Positions 27,568 to 36,486 of a DNA stretch of 64,000 nt are shown here, in pieces. The notes beneath the pieces are model-generated. The model saw only the letters and a list, made by a program, of their open reading frames with translations. It ran no database searches and was not told the DNA's origin. Position 1 is the stretch's first letter. Each line of letters opens with the position of its first letter. Position numbers and translations under genes: made by a program. Location: positions 1 through 64,000 of the forward strand of contig NZ_CACVBO010000002.1 in assembly GCF_902728235.1 (NCBI RefSeq). The letters are read 5' to 3'. The stretch comes from Lentimonas sp. CC4. Its GTDB lineage: Bacteria > Verrucomicrobiota > Verrucomicrobiia > Opitutales > Coraliomargaritaceae.

Positions 27568-27630
27568 AACCAGTCGAGCTGCTCAATTCCGTTCGTGCCT
27601 CACTACATGAGCACTCTTGACGATCTACAA
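27568..27630 (+). repeat. Cassette-like hairpin element, copy A
   Basis: The conserved core CAATTCCGTTCGTGCCTCAC (from 27584) is flanked by arms that can pair: GTCGAGCTGCTCA before it and TGAGCACTCTTGAC after it. Copy B at 28058 keeps the core but has different, again complementary, arms. It sits directly after a gene stop, as attC-type sites do; no integrase gene is visible. Confidence 0.6.
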
Positions 27631-27633
27631 AAA

Positions 27634-28050
27634 ATGAAAACCCTAACATTCATCTGCATCACTTTGTGTATCTTGCTGACATCTTGCAGCAAACCAGCGC
27701 CAACAGCTCAGGACATCACCAAGCAAATACAGGCAATTACTGATAGAAATAACGGTGAAGGTTACGTTAAGATCTTCGACGTAGTCATTAATGATTTCTA
27801 CCAAAAGGATGATGCGTATTATGTGATCATAGACTTCAAGGGGGAATATTTAGTTTCAAAAACAGAATATATTGAGCGATTGAAAAGTGAAGTGTCGGGG
27901 ACAGCCCAGGGCATGCTGAACAGCATGATGACGCAGATGATTGAGGCTAGACTTAGCGATTTCAAAAAAGGAGACATTGAAGAATCCAAGGGGCAGCATA
28001 TTCGCATCTTGAAGTCTCAAAATGGTTGGATCATTGATACTCAAAACTAG
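27634..28050 (+). CDS. Small lipoprotein of unknown function
   Basis: I place the start at ATG 27634: MKTLTFICITLCILLTSC is a signal peptide with lipobox LTSC (Cys at 18). The frame extends upstream to 27559, but that part overlaps the repeated hairpin element and the preceding gene. The 138-residue product has no family I recognise; the mature part has a KIFDVVINDFYQKDDAYYVIID beta-rich start and a helical middle (MLNSMMTQMIEARL), somewhat like small NTF2-like or cystatin-like lipoproteins. It is followed by copy B of the hairpin element. The pair of lipoproteins and their elements look like two adjacent cassettes. Confidence 0.72.
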   Translation: MKTLTFICITLCILLTSCSKPAPTAQDITKQIQAITDRNNGEGYVKIFDVVINDFYQKDDAYYVIIDFKGEYLVSKTEYIERLKSEVSGTAQGMLNSMMTQMIEARLSDFKKGDIEESKGQHIRILKSQNGWIIDTQN

Positions 28051-28057
28051 TAGATCC

Positions 28058-28118
28058 AGACTGTAGTGGGCAACTCCGTTCGTGCCTCACTCTATGCCAC
28101 ACTTTGACGATACAGAAG
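28058..28118 (+). repeat. Cassette-like hairpin element, copy B
   Basis: The core CAACTCCGTTCGTGCCTCAC (from 28071) and the trailing TTTGACGATAC match copy A. The arms differ: GTAGTGGGCA before the core and TGCCACAC after it, again partly complementary. It begins about 8 bases after the stop of the second lipoprotein gene. Confidence 0.6.
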
Positions 28119-28256
28119 AAAAGGAACCTAGTTTTTTGACCGCTTAATTACGCTTAATGAATGCTTATCCAGCACGACTTGAGCTATCTCATCTTAAGCG
28201 TTTATTAAGCCGCAGTTACGCGACCTCGCCCCAACTGAATGACAACGCGGGCTGAA

Positions 28257-29684
28257 TTACTTTTTCTTTTTAGACTTTTTTAGGGAATGAGCCTTTGATT
28301 GGACCAAAGCACCCGAGTCGCCCTGCTCGACCATCCACGCTTGGATCGAATGCTTCAGTTCATCGACCTTTGACGCATACTCAGGATTTGTGGCGAGGTT
28401 TGTCATTTCATCAGGATCGTTATCGAGATCGTAGAGCTGAAACTCCGGCCGATGCCGATAGCGCTGCACCATCGCCGCAGCAGCGTCGTCGGTGTCTGCC
28501 TGCTCCAACCATGATTGATACATCTGGCGCACATGACGGTCTTCCATCTTATCGACATAGCCATAGTCAAAGCCGTTGATCGTGCGCACTGTGAATGGAT
28601 TTTCCGGTGTTAACGTCCAAATCAATTTATAACGCCCATCTGTGGTCGCTCGTGAAGAAAACGGAGTCCCTTCTCCGCCACTGTTATAAACGAAATAAGC
28701 CTGTTCGCGGTGCTCTGTCTGCTTACCGGTGATGAGCGGCAGGAGGCTCTTGCCGTCCATCGCGAGAGGCACGTCACCGCCAGCTGCGTCGATTAAGGTT
28801 GGTAGAATATCGCAGTATTGCGCAATCGCCGAGGTCTCAAAATTGGCAGCATACGCATCGGGCCATTTCATGACACAGGCAGAACGCACGCCCCAATCAT
28901 AGGTCGTCCATTTTCCGCACGGCATACCCGCACCGTTTTCATCCAAGACGATCAATACCGTGTTGTCATCGAGTCCGAGGCGCTGCAAGAGCTCGTCTGC
29001 CTTGCCGACTTGTTCATCGAACAATCTCACCTCGGCTAGATATTCGCGGAATAACAGTCGAGTCTTTGGCGTATCTGCCAAGTTCGCGGGGAGTTTCAGC
29101 GAGTCCACGTCCCACAGGGACGTATCACCCGCATCCCATGGCGCATGGGCATGGATCGATGCAATGACCAAACAGAACGGCTGGTCGGCATCCTTTGTCA
29201 TGAACGCTTCCACGCCATCCCAGGTATCAGGTTTCGGCTTTCTAGCGTTACAGTTTGACTGAAAGCCTTTGACCTTCTGAAAGGGATACACCGACGCGGG
29301 TTTAATATGTGTCTTTCCTGTCAGGCCGACTCGGTAGCCTAATTGGTTCAAATGTTGAACGACGCTCAAAGTGCCAGTCTTCGTCGCCCCGTGATTTGCG
29401 ATCACACCATTACCGTATGGCATTAACCCGGTATAAAGTTCGGCGCGGGCAGGAGCGCAGACAGCCTCGGACACGAACATATTGGTAAAGCGAATACCCT
29501 CGTCCGCTAAGCGATCGATGTTGGGCGTCGTATTCGGGTTCTCCGAACCATAACAGCCGATCGTATTGGCACTGATATCGTCGCCGAGGATGATCAGGAA
29601 ATTCGGTTGTTGCGGCTGCGCGCCAAGAATCGTTGCCGAGAACACTAGGCTGACGACTGTTACGAAACGTCGGTATTGAATCAT
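28257..29684 (-). CDS. S1-family sulfatase 3, secreted
   Basis: 475 residues with a signal peptide (VVSLVFSATILGAQ). Metal-binding DD at 35-36 (IILGDDISAN); formylglycine cysteine C76 in CAPAR; GKTHIKP replaces the more usual GKWHLG, and VLDENGAGM replaces the common DNG motif with ENG. The Asp-to-Glu change in the metal site region is unusual but the Asn is kept. A basic C-terminus (SKAHSLKKSKKKK) recalls the sulfatases at 17984 and 49675. It is probably active on a specific sulfated sugar of the fucan. The gene stands alone after the cassette region, with 267 bases of gene-free sequence upstream (29685-29951). Confidence 0.93.
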   Translation of the reverse strand: MIQYRRFVTVVSLVFSATILGAQPQQPNFLIILGDDISANTIGCYGSENPNTTPNIDRLADEGIRFTNMFVSEAVCAPARAELYTGLMPYGNGVIANHGATKTGTLSVVQHLNQLGYRVGLTGKTHIKPASVYPFQKVKGFQSNCNARKPKPDTWDGVEAFMTKDADQPFCLVIASIHAHAPWDAGDTSLWDVDSLKLPANLADTPKTRLLFREYLAEVRLFDEQVGKADELLQRLGLDDNTVLIVLDENGAGMPCGKWTTYDWGVRSACVMKWPDAYAANFETSAIAQYCDILPTLIDAAGGDVPLAMDGKSLLPLITGKQTEHREQAYFVYNSGGEGTPFSSRATTDGRYKLIWTLTPENPFTVRTINGFDYGYVDKMEDRHVRQMYQSWLEQADTDDAAAAMVQRYRHRPEFQLYDLDNDPDEMTNLATNPEYASKVDELKHSIQAWMVEQGDSGALVQSKAHSLKKSKKKK

Positions 29685-29951
29685 AATTAAAGGCTTAATT
29701 GATTAAAGGCCATTCGGGATGGATCGGCCGTCATGTGCTCTTAGTATGTCCTTCTGGCACCGCAATACGGTTGGTAGTGGCACAGCGCATAACTGCGCGA
29801 TGCCGTCGGCTGGCCTAGTATCTGCGGTAAAAAGGAGATTGAGCGAACCGAGGGGCGTCAGAAAATTCATAAACACGATTAGAGGATGACTCCATTATAT
29901 GAGCTTCAAGAGCTCTGAGTATCACGCATTTACGTATCTGTCTGCCTCGCC

Positions 29952-32792
29952 CTACTCTTTAATCACTATGCGGTAGAACTGAGCACCCTCTTCGATTGCT
30001 GCAGAGAACTGTTTCAGCCCACCGTTGCCCGGTAGATTGATCACATCACCCCAGCTATCTGGCTGGAGGTCGATCGAGGATTGAATCGTGTAATTCCGGT
30101 CGCGAAGTGTCTTCCATGAGAACGAAAGGTCACTTTCGTCGGCTCCGAGTGAGAGCACTTTAAACACACTAGAAGGATCTACAGGAGTAGTGCCCGCGAG
30201 ATATTCCTCGCCTGTGCTTGCTCCGTCAAAGTCATCATCCTTAGCATCCTGCGCCTCGTAATCCGCAGGCGTCCAACCAGTGGTATCGTAGTGTTGATCC
30301 ATCCATGCATACGGAGTGCCTTGAGTGGTGACTGAGCTCGATGCCACGAGATCACTTTCGACTGTGAGATAATCGAGATCAAAGTATCCAGTTTTAAAAG
30401 AATTCTGAAATCGGAGCGAAGTGAGGTTTTCAGTCGGATGGTAAAACATACAATCGCCTAGCACCAATGTATCGTCGATCCACACGCTAAAGGTTTGCTT
30501 CTGCACATCGACTTCGAGACGGAAGGTATACCATGTGTTCTTTGCATAAGTCGCGATATCGATATAGGTCCCATCCTGATAGAAATAGCGTAGATTCCCA
30601 TTCCCAGAGAAACCGACTTGGCAGGCACGCTTACCAGCATCATCAAAGAGATAGAAAAATAGACTGTTCGTCGTTTGCCCTGCCTTCATTCGAAAGGTGC
30701 ATGTGAGGGTGCCAGACTGCTCGCCGATGTTTCGGCTCAATGTGGTGCCGATGGAATTGTCAGTATTGTTGTCTCTCATCCTGATACTATTGTCTGACAC
30801 ACTGACCACCTCGATCACTCCACCTGTTTCATCGTAGGTGTAACCAGCAGGCTGTGAGCCCGCGGCATCCGAAGCGTAGCTATCATCAAACAATACGCCT
30901 AAATCAAGTCCTGTAGCGCTGTAAGCGTCGCCTGGTTCAAGGTCTCTTCCGATGGCACCGCCACGCCAGAAATCCTTAATATCCAAATATCCGTCACGGA
31001 GACCTGACTCATCTTTGATGGTCTGATCTTGAGAGCCATTATTGATGAAGGTGTGTGTGTCCCCTTTGATCTTAAGATCTGTATCATGAATATTCATAAA
31101 CACATTATGACTCACTGTGGCATATTCCGAAGCATCGTCTAAATATATTCCATGGCTGTAACGCTCTGGTCCTGTATCCCACCAGGTGCGCGGGGTGCTG
31201 TTATAAATCCAATTCCTGCTATAGAGACCGCCAGTATCAATGGCAGACTCGCCAGTCGCTCCAGCCTGATTACTCTTGGTATGGATCGCACCACTATCAC
31301 GCGCGCGAACAGAGACATCATGCATGCGATTGTGTGTGACCACCGCTTGTTTCGTGGCAACGGGGTCTGAAGTCGCGCCCCAGCCCACATTCATGCCTAA
31401 GCCATTGATCTGAGCGAATTCATTGTGAGTGATGGTGATCTGATCCGGCCAAAACGCGAAGAGCCCAGTGCCGCCATAATAGAGCGTGCCGATACGGAAG
31501 AAATAATTGGAATCAAACGTATCCAGCGTCGACAGCGCATCGCCCGTCGCAAAACGATAATTATCCATGTCATAAATAATTCCAGACTCAGCAATTTCAG
31601 AGAATACATTGCCGACCACCGTATTATTGTTGGTGCCTGTATCAAAGCCCATCGCAGCGGCTCCCATGTTCATGAAGACACAGCGCTCGATACGAACATT
31701 GCTGATCTGTTTAAAATAGGTCGCAACGGGCACCACATTAAACTGTGCAGTCTTCCACTTCTCATTCGCTTCGTCATATGTAGTCCGTAGCACTTCCATA
31801 CTCCCTTGACGTTGCACCATGCCTCGTTCCATCGGAGCCAACCAGCTGGCATGCTCAAAGGTCAGTCCAAAGAACGTGAGATACTCGGCATCTTCGACTG
31901 ACAGTAACTGCTCCAGCTGTGGTGCACAGACATCCGCAGTCGGCATGTCTTCACCATCCTTTGGCATGTAGTAAACAATGTCTGTATCCAGATCGAGGAA
32001 CCACTCACCTGGCGTGTCCAAAAAGTCGATATGGTTTTCAAAATAATAGGAAGGCGTGCCTTCCAGCGGGCCGTCCAGCCACCCCCAATACGCCGCGCGC
32101 TCTGGATCTTTGGGAGTCACAAACGCCACATCATCCACATCATCACCATTATCATCAGAAGCCACAAACTGTTCAATTCGCAAGCGACTGGAAGTGAAAG
32201 AACTGGCGATGACCATTTCCATCCGTCCAAGATTACCCGTCCACGCTTCGATCTCTGTCAGGTTAATTTTGATCCTCTGATTGAATGGGTTCGTTGTCAG
32301 AATTTTATAAGGCGAACCGTATTCTGGATGACGCGCACGCTGAGCGGGTCGCCCATTCACCGACAATTGGTTAAACGCCATCGAGTCGGCACTGGCTGCA
32401 TAAATACCACCTCCTACGTCTGTCCACTCGCTAATAGCTCGGCCACCGGTAATGATCGGCTCTTCGTGCGGATAGTTGCGATAGATCACGCGATAGCCGT
32501 TTGTTCCAGAATCTTGCGCATCGAGCTCAAGCGTTTCGTTCAAAGCATACACACCACCGCGAAGATACACGACGATGTCACCTGTCATACTGTCATTGAC
32601 CGAGCGAACTGTGTCGCGCGCCTCTTTGATCGTTTCAAACGGCGCAGTCAGGGTGCCAGAATTGGAATCGAATCCCGTGGCAGGATCGACATAATAGGCA
32701 GCTTGAGTGCTCGCGTATGCACAATATACACTGCTGATGAATGCAACAGTGTGCTTAAACGTATTTTGAAATCTAGGGGTAATGCGTCTCAT
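29952..32792 (-). CDS. GH141-like beta-helix protein 2 with C-terminal lectin-like domain
   Basis: 946 residues. After a signal segment, residues about 30-600 form a right-handed beta-helix of GH141 type (YYVDPATGFDSNSGT, IVVYLRGGVYALNET, NVRIERCVFMNMG). Residues about 640-810 read as a laminin-G/concanavalin-like module (CTFRMKAGQTTNSLFFYLF, WYTFRLEVDVQ). A DDDFDGASTGEEYLAGT calcium-binding-type linker and a small beta domain close the protein, an arrangement frequent in verrucomicrobial secreted proteins. The catalytic module resembles that at 20124, so an exo-acting or endo-acting fucosidase-like role is plausible; the extra module may bind substrate. Confidence 0.8.
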   Translation of the reverse strand: MRRITPRFQNTFKHTVAFISSVYCAYASTQAAYYVDPATGFDSNSGTLTAPFETIKEARDTVRSVNDSMTGDIVVYLRGGVYALNETLELDAQDSGTNGYRVIYRNYPHEEPIITGGRAISEWTDVGGGIYAASADSMAFNQLSVNGRPAQRARHPEYGSPYKILTTNPFNQRIKINLTEIEAWTGNLGRMEMVIASSFTSSRLRIEQFVASDDNGDDVDDVAFVTPKDPERAAYWGWLDGPLEGTPSYYFENHIDFLDTPGEWFLDLDTDIVYYMPKDGEDMPTADVCAPQLEQLLSVEDAEYLTFFGLTFEHASWLAPMERGMVQRQGSMEVLRTTYDEANEKWKTAQFNVVPVATYFKQISNVRIERCVFMNMGAAAMGFDTGTNNNTVVGNVFSEIAESGIIYDMDNYRFATGDALSTLDTFDSNYFFRIGTLYYGGTGLFAFWPDQITITHNEFAQINGLGMNVGWGATSDPVATKQAVVTHNRMHDVSVRARDSGAIHTKSNQAGATGESAIDTGGLYSRNWIYNSTPRTWWDTGPERYSHGIYLDDASEYATVSHNVFMNIHDTDLKIKGDTHTFINNGSQDQTIKDESGLRDGYLDIKDFWRGGAIGRDLEPGDAYSATGLDLGVLFDDSYASDAAGSQPAGYTYDETGGVIEVVSVSDNSIRMRDNNTDNSIGTTLSRNIGEQSGTLTCTFRMKAGQTTNSLFFYLFDDAGKRACQVGFSGNGNLRYFYQDGTYIDIATYAKNTWYTFRLEVDVQKQTFSVWIDDTLVLGDCMFYHPTENLTSLRFQNSFKTGYFDLDYLTVESDLVASSSVTTQGTPYAWMDQHYDTTGWTPADYEAQDAKDDDFDGASTGEEYLAGTTPVDPSSVFKVLSLGADESDLSFSWKTLRDRNYTIQSSIDLQPDSWGDVINLPGNGGLKQFSAAIEEGAQFYRIVIKE

Positions 32793-32877
32793 AATATGGG
32801 TGATCCGTAAAAGAGTAGTTAGAAGCTAGAAGGCAGTAGTTAGGAGCTGAATAGCAGTGTTTTATGAACAATCTTCG

Positions 32878-33075
32878 ATTCGCCAAATGGCTTCGCCCTT
32901 CGGTTGCACCCAAGGGCATCATAAAGTGTCGCTGCGCTCGGTAGGCGCCAGTGAACGCGATTGTAAGGGATACATAACCAGGGACTAACTTGCTACGCCA
33001 TCTACGGACTTCGGCGAGCTCAGTCGTGCCGCAGACCTCCGTCTGACTCCTAACTTCTAACTCCTGATTCTAGGG
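32878..33075. repeat. Interspersed repeats in the 32793-33250 gap
   Basis: TCGCCAAATGGCTTCGCCC ... GTGTCGCTGCGCTCGG (32878-32940) is an inverted copy of the stretch at about 60722-60785. Words such as CTACGCCATCTACGG, GCAGACCTCCGTC and CCTAACTTCTAACTCCTG recur near 25900, 39440, 59950 and 60650. No gene is seen in 32793-33250. Confidence 0.75.
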
Positions 33076-33250
33076 TGATTGGCTGATTCAGCATGGCAGA
33101 CATGATTCGAGAATGTGATATCGATTGTTCCATTCATCACTGGAGACCGTGAGTGCTAGTTGCACAGTCACAAAAAGTAGAACAACTGTTTCATTGAGAT
33201 GGGGGTAAACACGGAGCTGGTCAGGCTGGAGTGGGCACGATTGAGAATCG

Positions 33251-34741
33251 CTATTTGAAGCGTTTCTTGAAATTTACATTCTTAATATCATTAGTGAGCG
33301 TTGGGCCTGCGGTGCTGCGCCCGCGTTTCACATCAGACTCCAACTGTGCGAGCAAACGCTCAAAGACTTCAGGATACGTGCGATAGAGATTGTTCTGCTC
33401 ACCTGGGTCGGCCTCCATATCATAGAGCTGCGCCGGCGCATTGTCGGACATCTTCTCTTTCGTCCAACCGCCAGAGCCTTTGGTCAGTAGAATCTTCCAC
33501 TTCCCTTCGCGATAGGCGAACTGACCGCTCACGGAGTGATGAACCACACCTTTACGCGTCGAGACGATCGGTTCTCCTTTGAGCGCTGGTGCGAAACTAA
33601 CACTATCCTCGCCTGCCGTTTCAGGCAGCGTGGCACCTGTTAAATCCGCACAGGTCGCCATCAAGTCAGTCAGGCAAATGATCTCATCGCTACGTGTGCC
33701 GGGTTTGACTCCTGCAGGCCAGCTCACGATGAATGGCACACGGTGGCCACCGTCCCAAATGTCCGATTTAGACCCGCGGAAATGTGCATTCGGGAAATGC
33801 CCCTGAGCCTTCAACGCGGGAATGTCTGCCACTTTCGAGCAACCGTTATCGCTAGTGACGATGATCATCGTATTATCCGCAAGTCCGGCCGCATCCACTG
33901 CAGCCATGATTTGGCCGACCACGGCGTCCGTGTTCATCACGAAATCGCCATACGTGCCCAATTCACTCTTCCCCTGCCACTCCTCTGTCGGAATGATCGG
34001 TGCATGCGGCGAAGTCAGCGGCACATACAGAAAGAAGGGCTTGTCCGCGGTTTGCTGCTGAACGTATTGAGCCGCTCGATCACCGATCGTGGGCAAGGTC
34101 TCGATCGCCTCAAAGTCAGCATGAGCGGGCCCTTTGCGATGAAACGCTTTCATAGTCGTGCACTCACCGATGAAGTGATCGTTCTCGATATAGATATACG
34201 GAGGCATGTCCAAGGAGGCAGCGATTCCATACCAATAATCGAAGCCCAGATCCACGGGACCACCGGTGATTCGGGCACTCCAATCGACACCATTGATCTG
34301 AGCTTTCATGCCTTTGGTCGGCTTTCCAGCAGGGTTCTTCAGTCCGAGGCCAAGGTGCCACTTTCCGATGATTGCGGTATTATAGCCCTGCTCTTTCATG
34401 AAGCCAGCAACCGTCAAGCGATCTGGAGCAATCAGCGGCTGATCAAACCCAAACAGCACGCTGCTCTGCAGGCGAGTGCGCCAATTGTAGCGCCCTGTCA
34501 GCACGCCATAACGAGTCGGCGTGCAAACCGATGAACTCGAATGTGCGTCTGTAAATACCATACCCTCTGCCGCCAACTGATCCATGTGCGGTGTGGCGAT
34601 TTTCCCCTGTTCCGGGTTGAGCGCCTGCACGTCGCCATAACCAAGGTCATCGGCGAGGATATAGATAACATTTGGACGGCTTGCGGCGTGAGCGACCGCT
34701 GCAGTGACCAAAGAGAGTGCGAGTATAAATGAGCGTTTCAT
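33251..34741 (-). CDS. S1-family sulfatase 4, secreted
   Basis: 496 residues; signal peptide MKRSFILALSLVTAAVAHA. Metal-binding DD at 31-32 (YILADDLGYGD); formylglycine cysteine C73 in CTPTR; GKWHLGLG; VTSDNGCSK. The long insert after GKWHLGLG and the RYNWR stretch resemble arylsulfatase A-like S1 members. It begins 3 bases after the stop of the GH29 gene at 34745, so sulfatase and fucosidase are translated from one mRNA. This tight pairing suggests that desulfation and fucose release act on the same motif. Regulation should follow the promoter region at 36191-36486. Confidence 0.95.
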   Translation of the reverse strand: MKRSFILALSLVTAAVAHAASRPNVIYILADDLGYGDVQALNPEQGKIATPHMDQLAAEGMVFTDAHSSSSVCTPTRYGVLTGRYNWRTRLQSSVLFGFDQPLIAPDRLTVAGFMKEQGYNTAIIGKWHLGLGLKNPAGKPTKGMKAQINGVDWSARITGGPVDLGFDYWYGIAASLDMPPYIYIENDHFIGECTTMKAFHRKGPAHADFEAIETLPTIGDRAAQYVQQQTADKPFFLYVPLTSPHAPIIPTEEWQGKSELGTYGDFVMNTDAVVGQIMAAVDAAGLADNTMIIVTSDNGCSKVADIPALKAQGHFPNAHFRGSKSDIWDGGHRVPFIVSWPAGVKPGTRSDEIICLTDLMATCADLTGATLPETAGEDSVSFAPALKGEPIVSTRKGVVHHSVSGQFAYREGKWKILLTKGSGGWTKEKMSDNAPAQLYDMEADPGEQNNLYRTYPEVFERLLAQLESDVKRGRSTAGPTLTNDIKNVNFKKRFK

Positions 34742-34744
34742 ATT

Positions 34745-36190
34745 CTAGTGACGTGCGGCTTTAACAGCTTCAAGTAGCTCAGTTTGCCCAGCATGGCGGT
34801 TGTGCTTGATATCGGTATGACGCTTCGAACGTGTGGTATACCAGTGGTATTTACCCTTTGCAGCCTTATCAGCGACGATTGGTGCGTCATACTCAACGGC
34901 AATCACAGTGTCTCGGAAATCTGGCGCTTCAGCTGGCACCTCGATCTTAGTAATAGTGCCGTTCGCGTCGTAGCTCACAGGCAGCGCTGCTTTAGTCTCA
35001 TCGGCAAGGAAGTAAGCTTTCGCTGGCTTGCCGACGATGCCGTTAAACTCAATGCCGTTCTCGTCCCACTCAAGGACGTGGAGGTAAACGGTCTGATCTT
35101 TTTGAGTCATCGCGCCCCACATGAAATCAAAATCAACAGGCGACGCAGTCGTTCCATAGATCGACTCACCATTCACTGCCATCCACTTACCGGCTGCGAG
35201 TAGTCGCTCGGTTTCCTCTGGCAAGATATTGCCCATTGGATCCGGGCCGACATTGAGCAGTAGATTCACACCACGCGCTGCGCACAATGCTAGGAATTCA
35301 ACGACGTCCTTCTCGCTTTTCCATGCGTCGTCCGTTGCGTCGTAGCCCCAGTTGTGGCGCAATGTCATGCAGGTTTCCGAATCCTCTGTCATACGCTTCG
35401 CTGGTAGCATGCGGTCTGGAAGGGAGTTAAAGTCAGCATATTTTTGCTGTGCGACTGGCACCTTGCGGCTGTAGAGACGACTGCAGATCACAGAGTCGGG
35501 CTGTAGCTCACGCACACGTGCGCCCTGAGCATCGGCTTCGACGACATTATTACCACCGACATCGAACCACAACACGGCCATATCGCCATAGTTTGATAGG
35601 AGCTCATCGAGGTTCTTCTCAACCAAGGCAAGATATTCAGCATTAGTCATGGTGCCTTTGACCTTACCACGTGAGCGGTGATACCAGTCCTTGAACTGAG
35701 AGTAATACACGCCGAACTTGATATCTTGTTTAGCACACTCATCAGAGAGCTCTTTGATGATGTCGCGCTTGAATGGAGTGGCCTCCATCACATTGTAATC
35801 AGTCGCCTCTGTTTCAAACAGACAGAAACCGTCGTGGTGCTTAGAAGTGATGACGATGTATTTCATGCCCGCTTCTTTGGCGAGGGACACCCACTCTTCC
35901 GCGTCAAAGTCAGTCGGGTTAAATTGCGGGGCAAGGGTCTCACGATATTCTTTGCCACGGATTTTGGCGCTGTTCATGAGCCATTCGGCACTCGCACCGC
36001 CCTGCTCTTTGCCATAGTCTTTGCCCTTCCATTCACCGCCAGCGATCGAATAGAGGCCCCAGTGAATGAACATGCCGTAGCGGGCTTCACGCCACCACTC
36101 CATGTGTGAATCGTCCGTCTGGTCGGCATGAGCGAAAGGTGAAAGCACCGTAAGCGATGCAAGAAGCATGATGATATTTTTGTATTTCAT
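34745..36190 (-). CDS. GH29 alpha-L-fucosidase 2, secreted
   Basis: The ATG at 36190 is preferred because it begins a signal peptide (MKYKNIIMLLASLTVLSPFAHA); the frame is open to 36280. GH29 features: WWREARYGMFIHWGLYS, YIVITSKHHDGFCLFE and the candidate nucleophile Asp in VLWFDVGGNN. About 481 residues. It is only moderately similar to the GH29 at 2954 (different WFD context and C-terminus) and belongs to another subgroup, so a different linkage preference is likely. It is the first gene of a two-gene operon with the sulfatase at 33251. It is divergent from the sensor kinase at 36487, with two CTATC-type sites between. Confidence 0.95.
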   Translation of the reverse strand: MKYKNIIMLLASLTVLSPFAHADQTDDSHMEWWREARYGMFIHWGLYSIAGGEWKGKDYGKEQGGASAEWLMNSAKIRGKEYRETLAPQFNPTDFDAEEWVSLAKEAGMKYIVITSKHHDGFCLFETEATDYNVMEATPFKRDIIKELSDECAKQDIKFGVYYSQFKDWYHRSRGKVKGTMTNAEYLALVEKNLDELLSNYGDMAVLWFDVGGNNVVEADAQGARVRELQPDSVICSRLYSRKVPVAQQKYADFNSLPDRMLPAKRMTEDSETCMTLRHNWGYDATDDAWKSEKDVVEFLALCAARGVNLLLNVGPDPMGNILPEETERLLAAGKWMAVNGESIYGTTASPVDFDFMWGAMTQKDQTVYLHVLEWDENGIEFNGIVGKPAKAYFLADETKAALPVSYDANGTITKIEVPAEAPDFRDTVIAVEYDAPIVADKAAKGKYHWYTTRSKRHTDIKHNRHAGQTELLEAVKAARH

Positions 36191-36283
36191 ACGAATTTCT
36201 TTTTTATGAATGAGTTGTTTTAAGATGGATGAATGGCAATGAGGTCGCCTAATTTTAATATTACTATTACTCGAAAGCATACG

Positions 36284-36304
36284 CGATCGCCTGAATCAGG
36301 TATC
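36284..36304 (-). promoter_or_regulatory. Direct-repeat site CGATC-N9-AGGTATC
   Basis: Matches the pattern CTATC-N9-AGGTATC found at 41276, 49613, 51239 and 60316. It lies 94 bases upstream of the GH29 start. Read on the - strand it is GATACCT-N9-GATCG. Confidence 0.5.
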
Positions 36305-36364
36305 ATTGCAAAAGAGGTATTGCCAATATGCTGAATAAACTACCATTGAACGCATCGTCCGTGA

Positions 36365-36382
36365 ACTATCTTTTTAGATAGG
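36365..36382. promoter_or_regulatory. Operator-like palindrome ACTATC-N6-GATAGG
   Basis: One of four clear copies of CCTATC-N6-GATAGG. It lies between the divergent GH29 gene (175 bases away) and sensor kinase gene (105 bases away), and could serve either. The response regulator at 38507 is the natural candidate binder (inference). Confidence 0.6.
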
Positions 36383-36486
36383 TTTATCTCTTTTGAGTGG
36401 CCTTCGGTCATAAAATTATAGGTAATTTGCTACGGTTGTTGGCTATAATAGGCACTTTCATATGGTGTCATAGCCCCTTCTGAAGT

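Noticed and set aside
27245-28118. Integron integrase near the cassette-like elements
   Set aside because: No tyrosine-recombinase gene was found in the window, so the cassette reading remains a hypothesis.
36191-36280. 30-residue N-terminal extension of GH29 gene 2
   Set aside because: The signal peptide starts at ATG 36190 and the extension is basic and not conserved-looking.
36391-36413. TGGCC...GGTCA text as another TGGTCA-type operator
   Set aside because: The halves are not in inverted orientation, so it is not a palindrome of that family.
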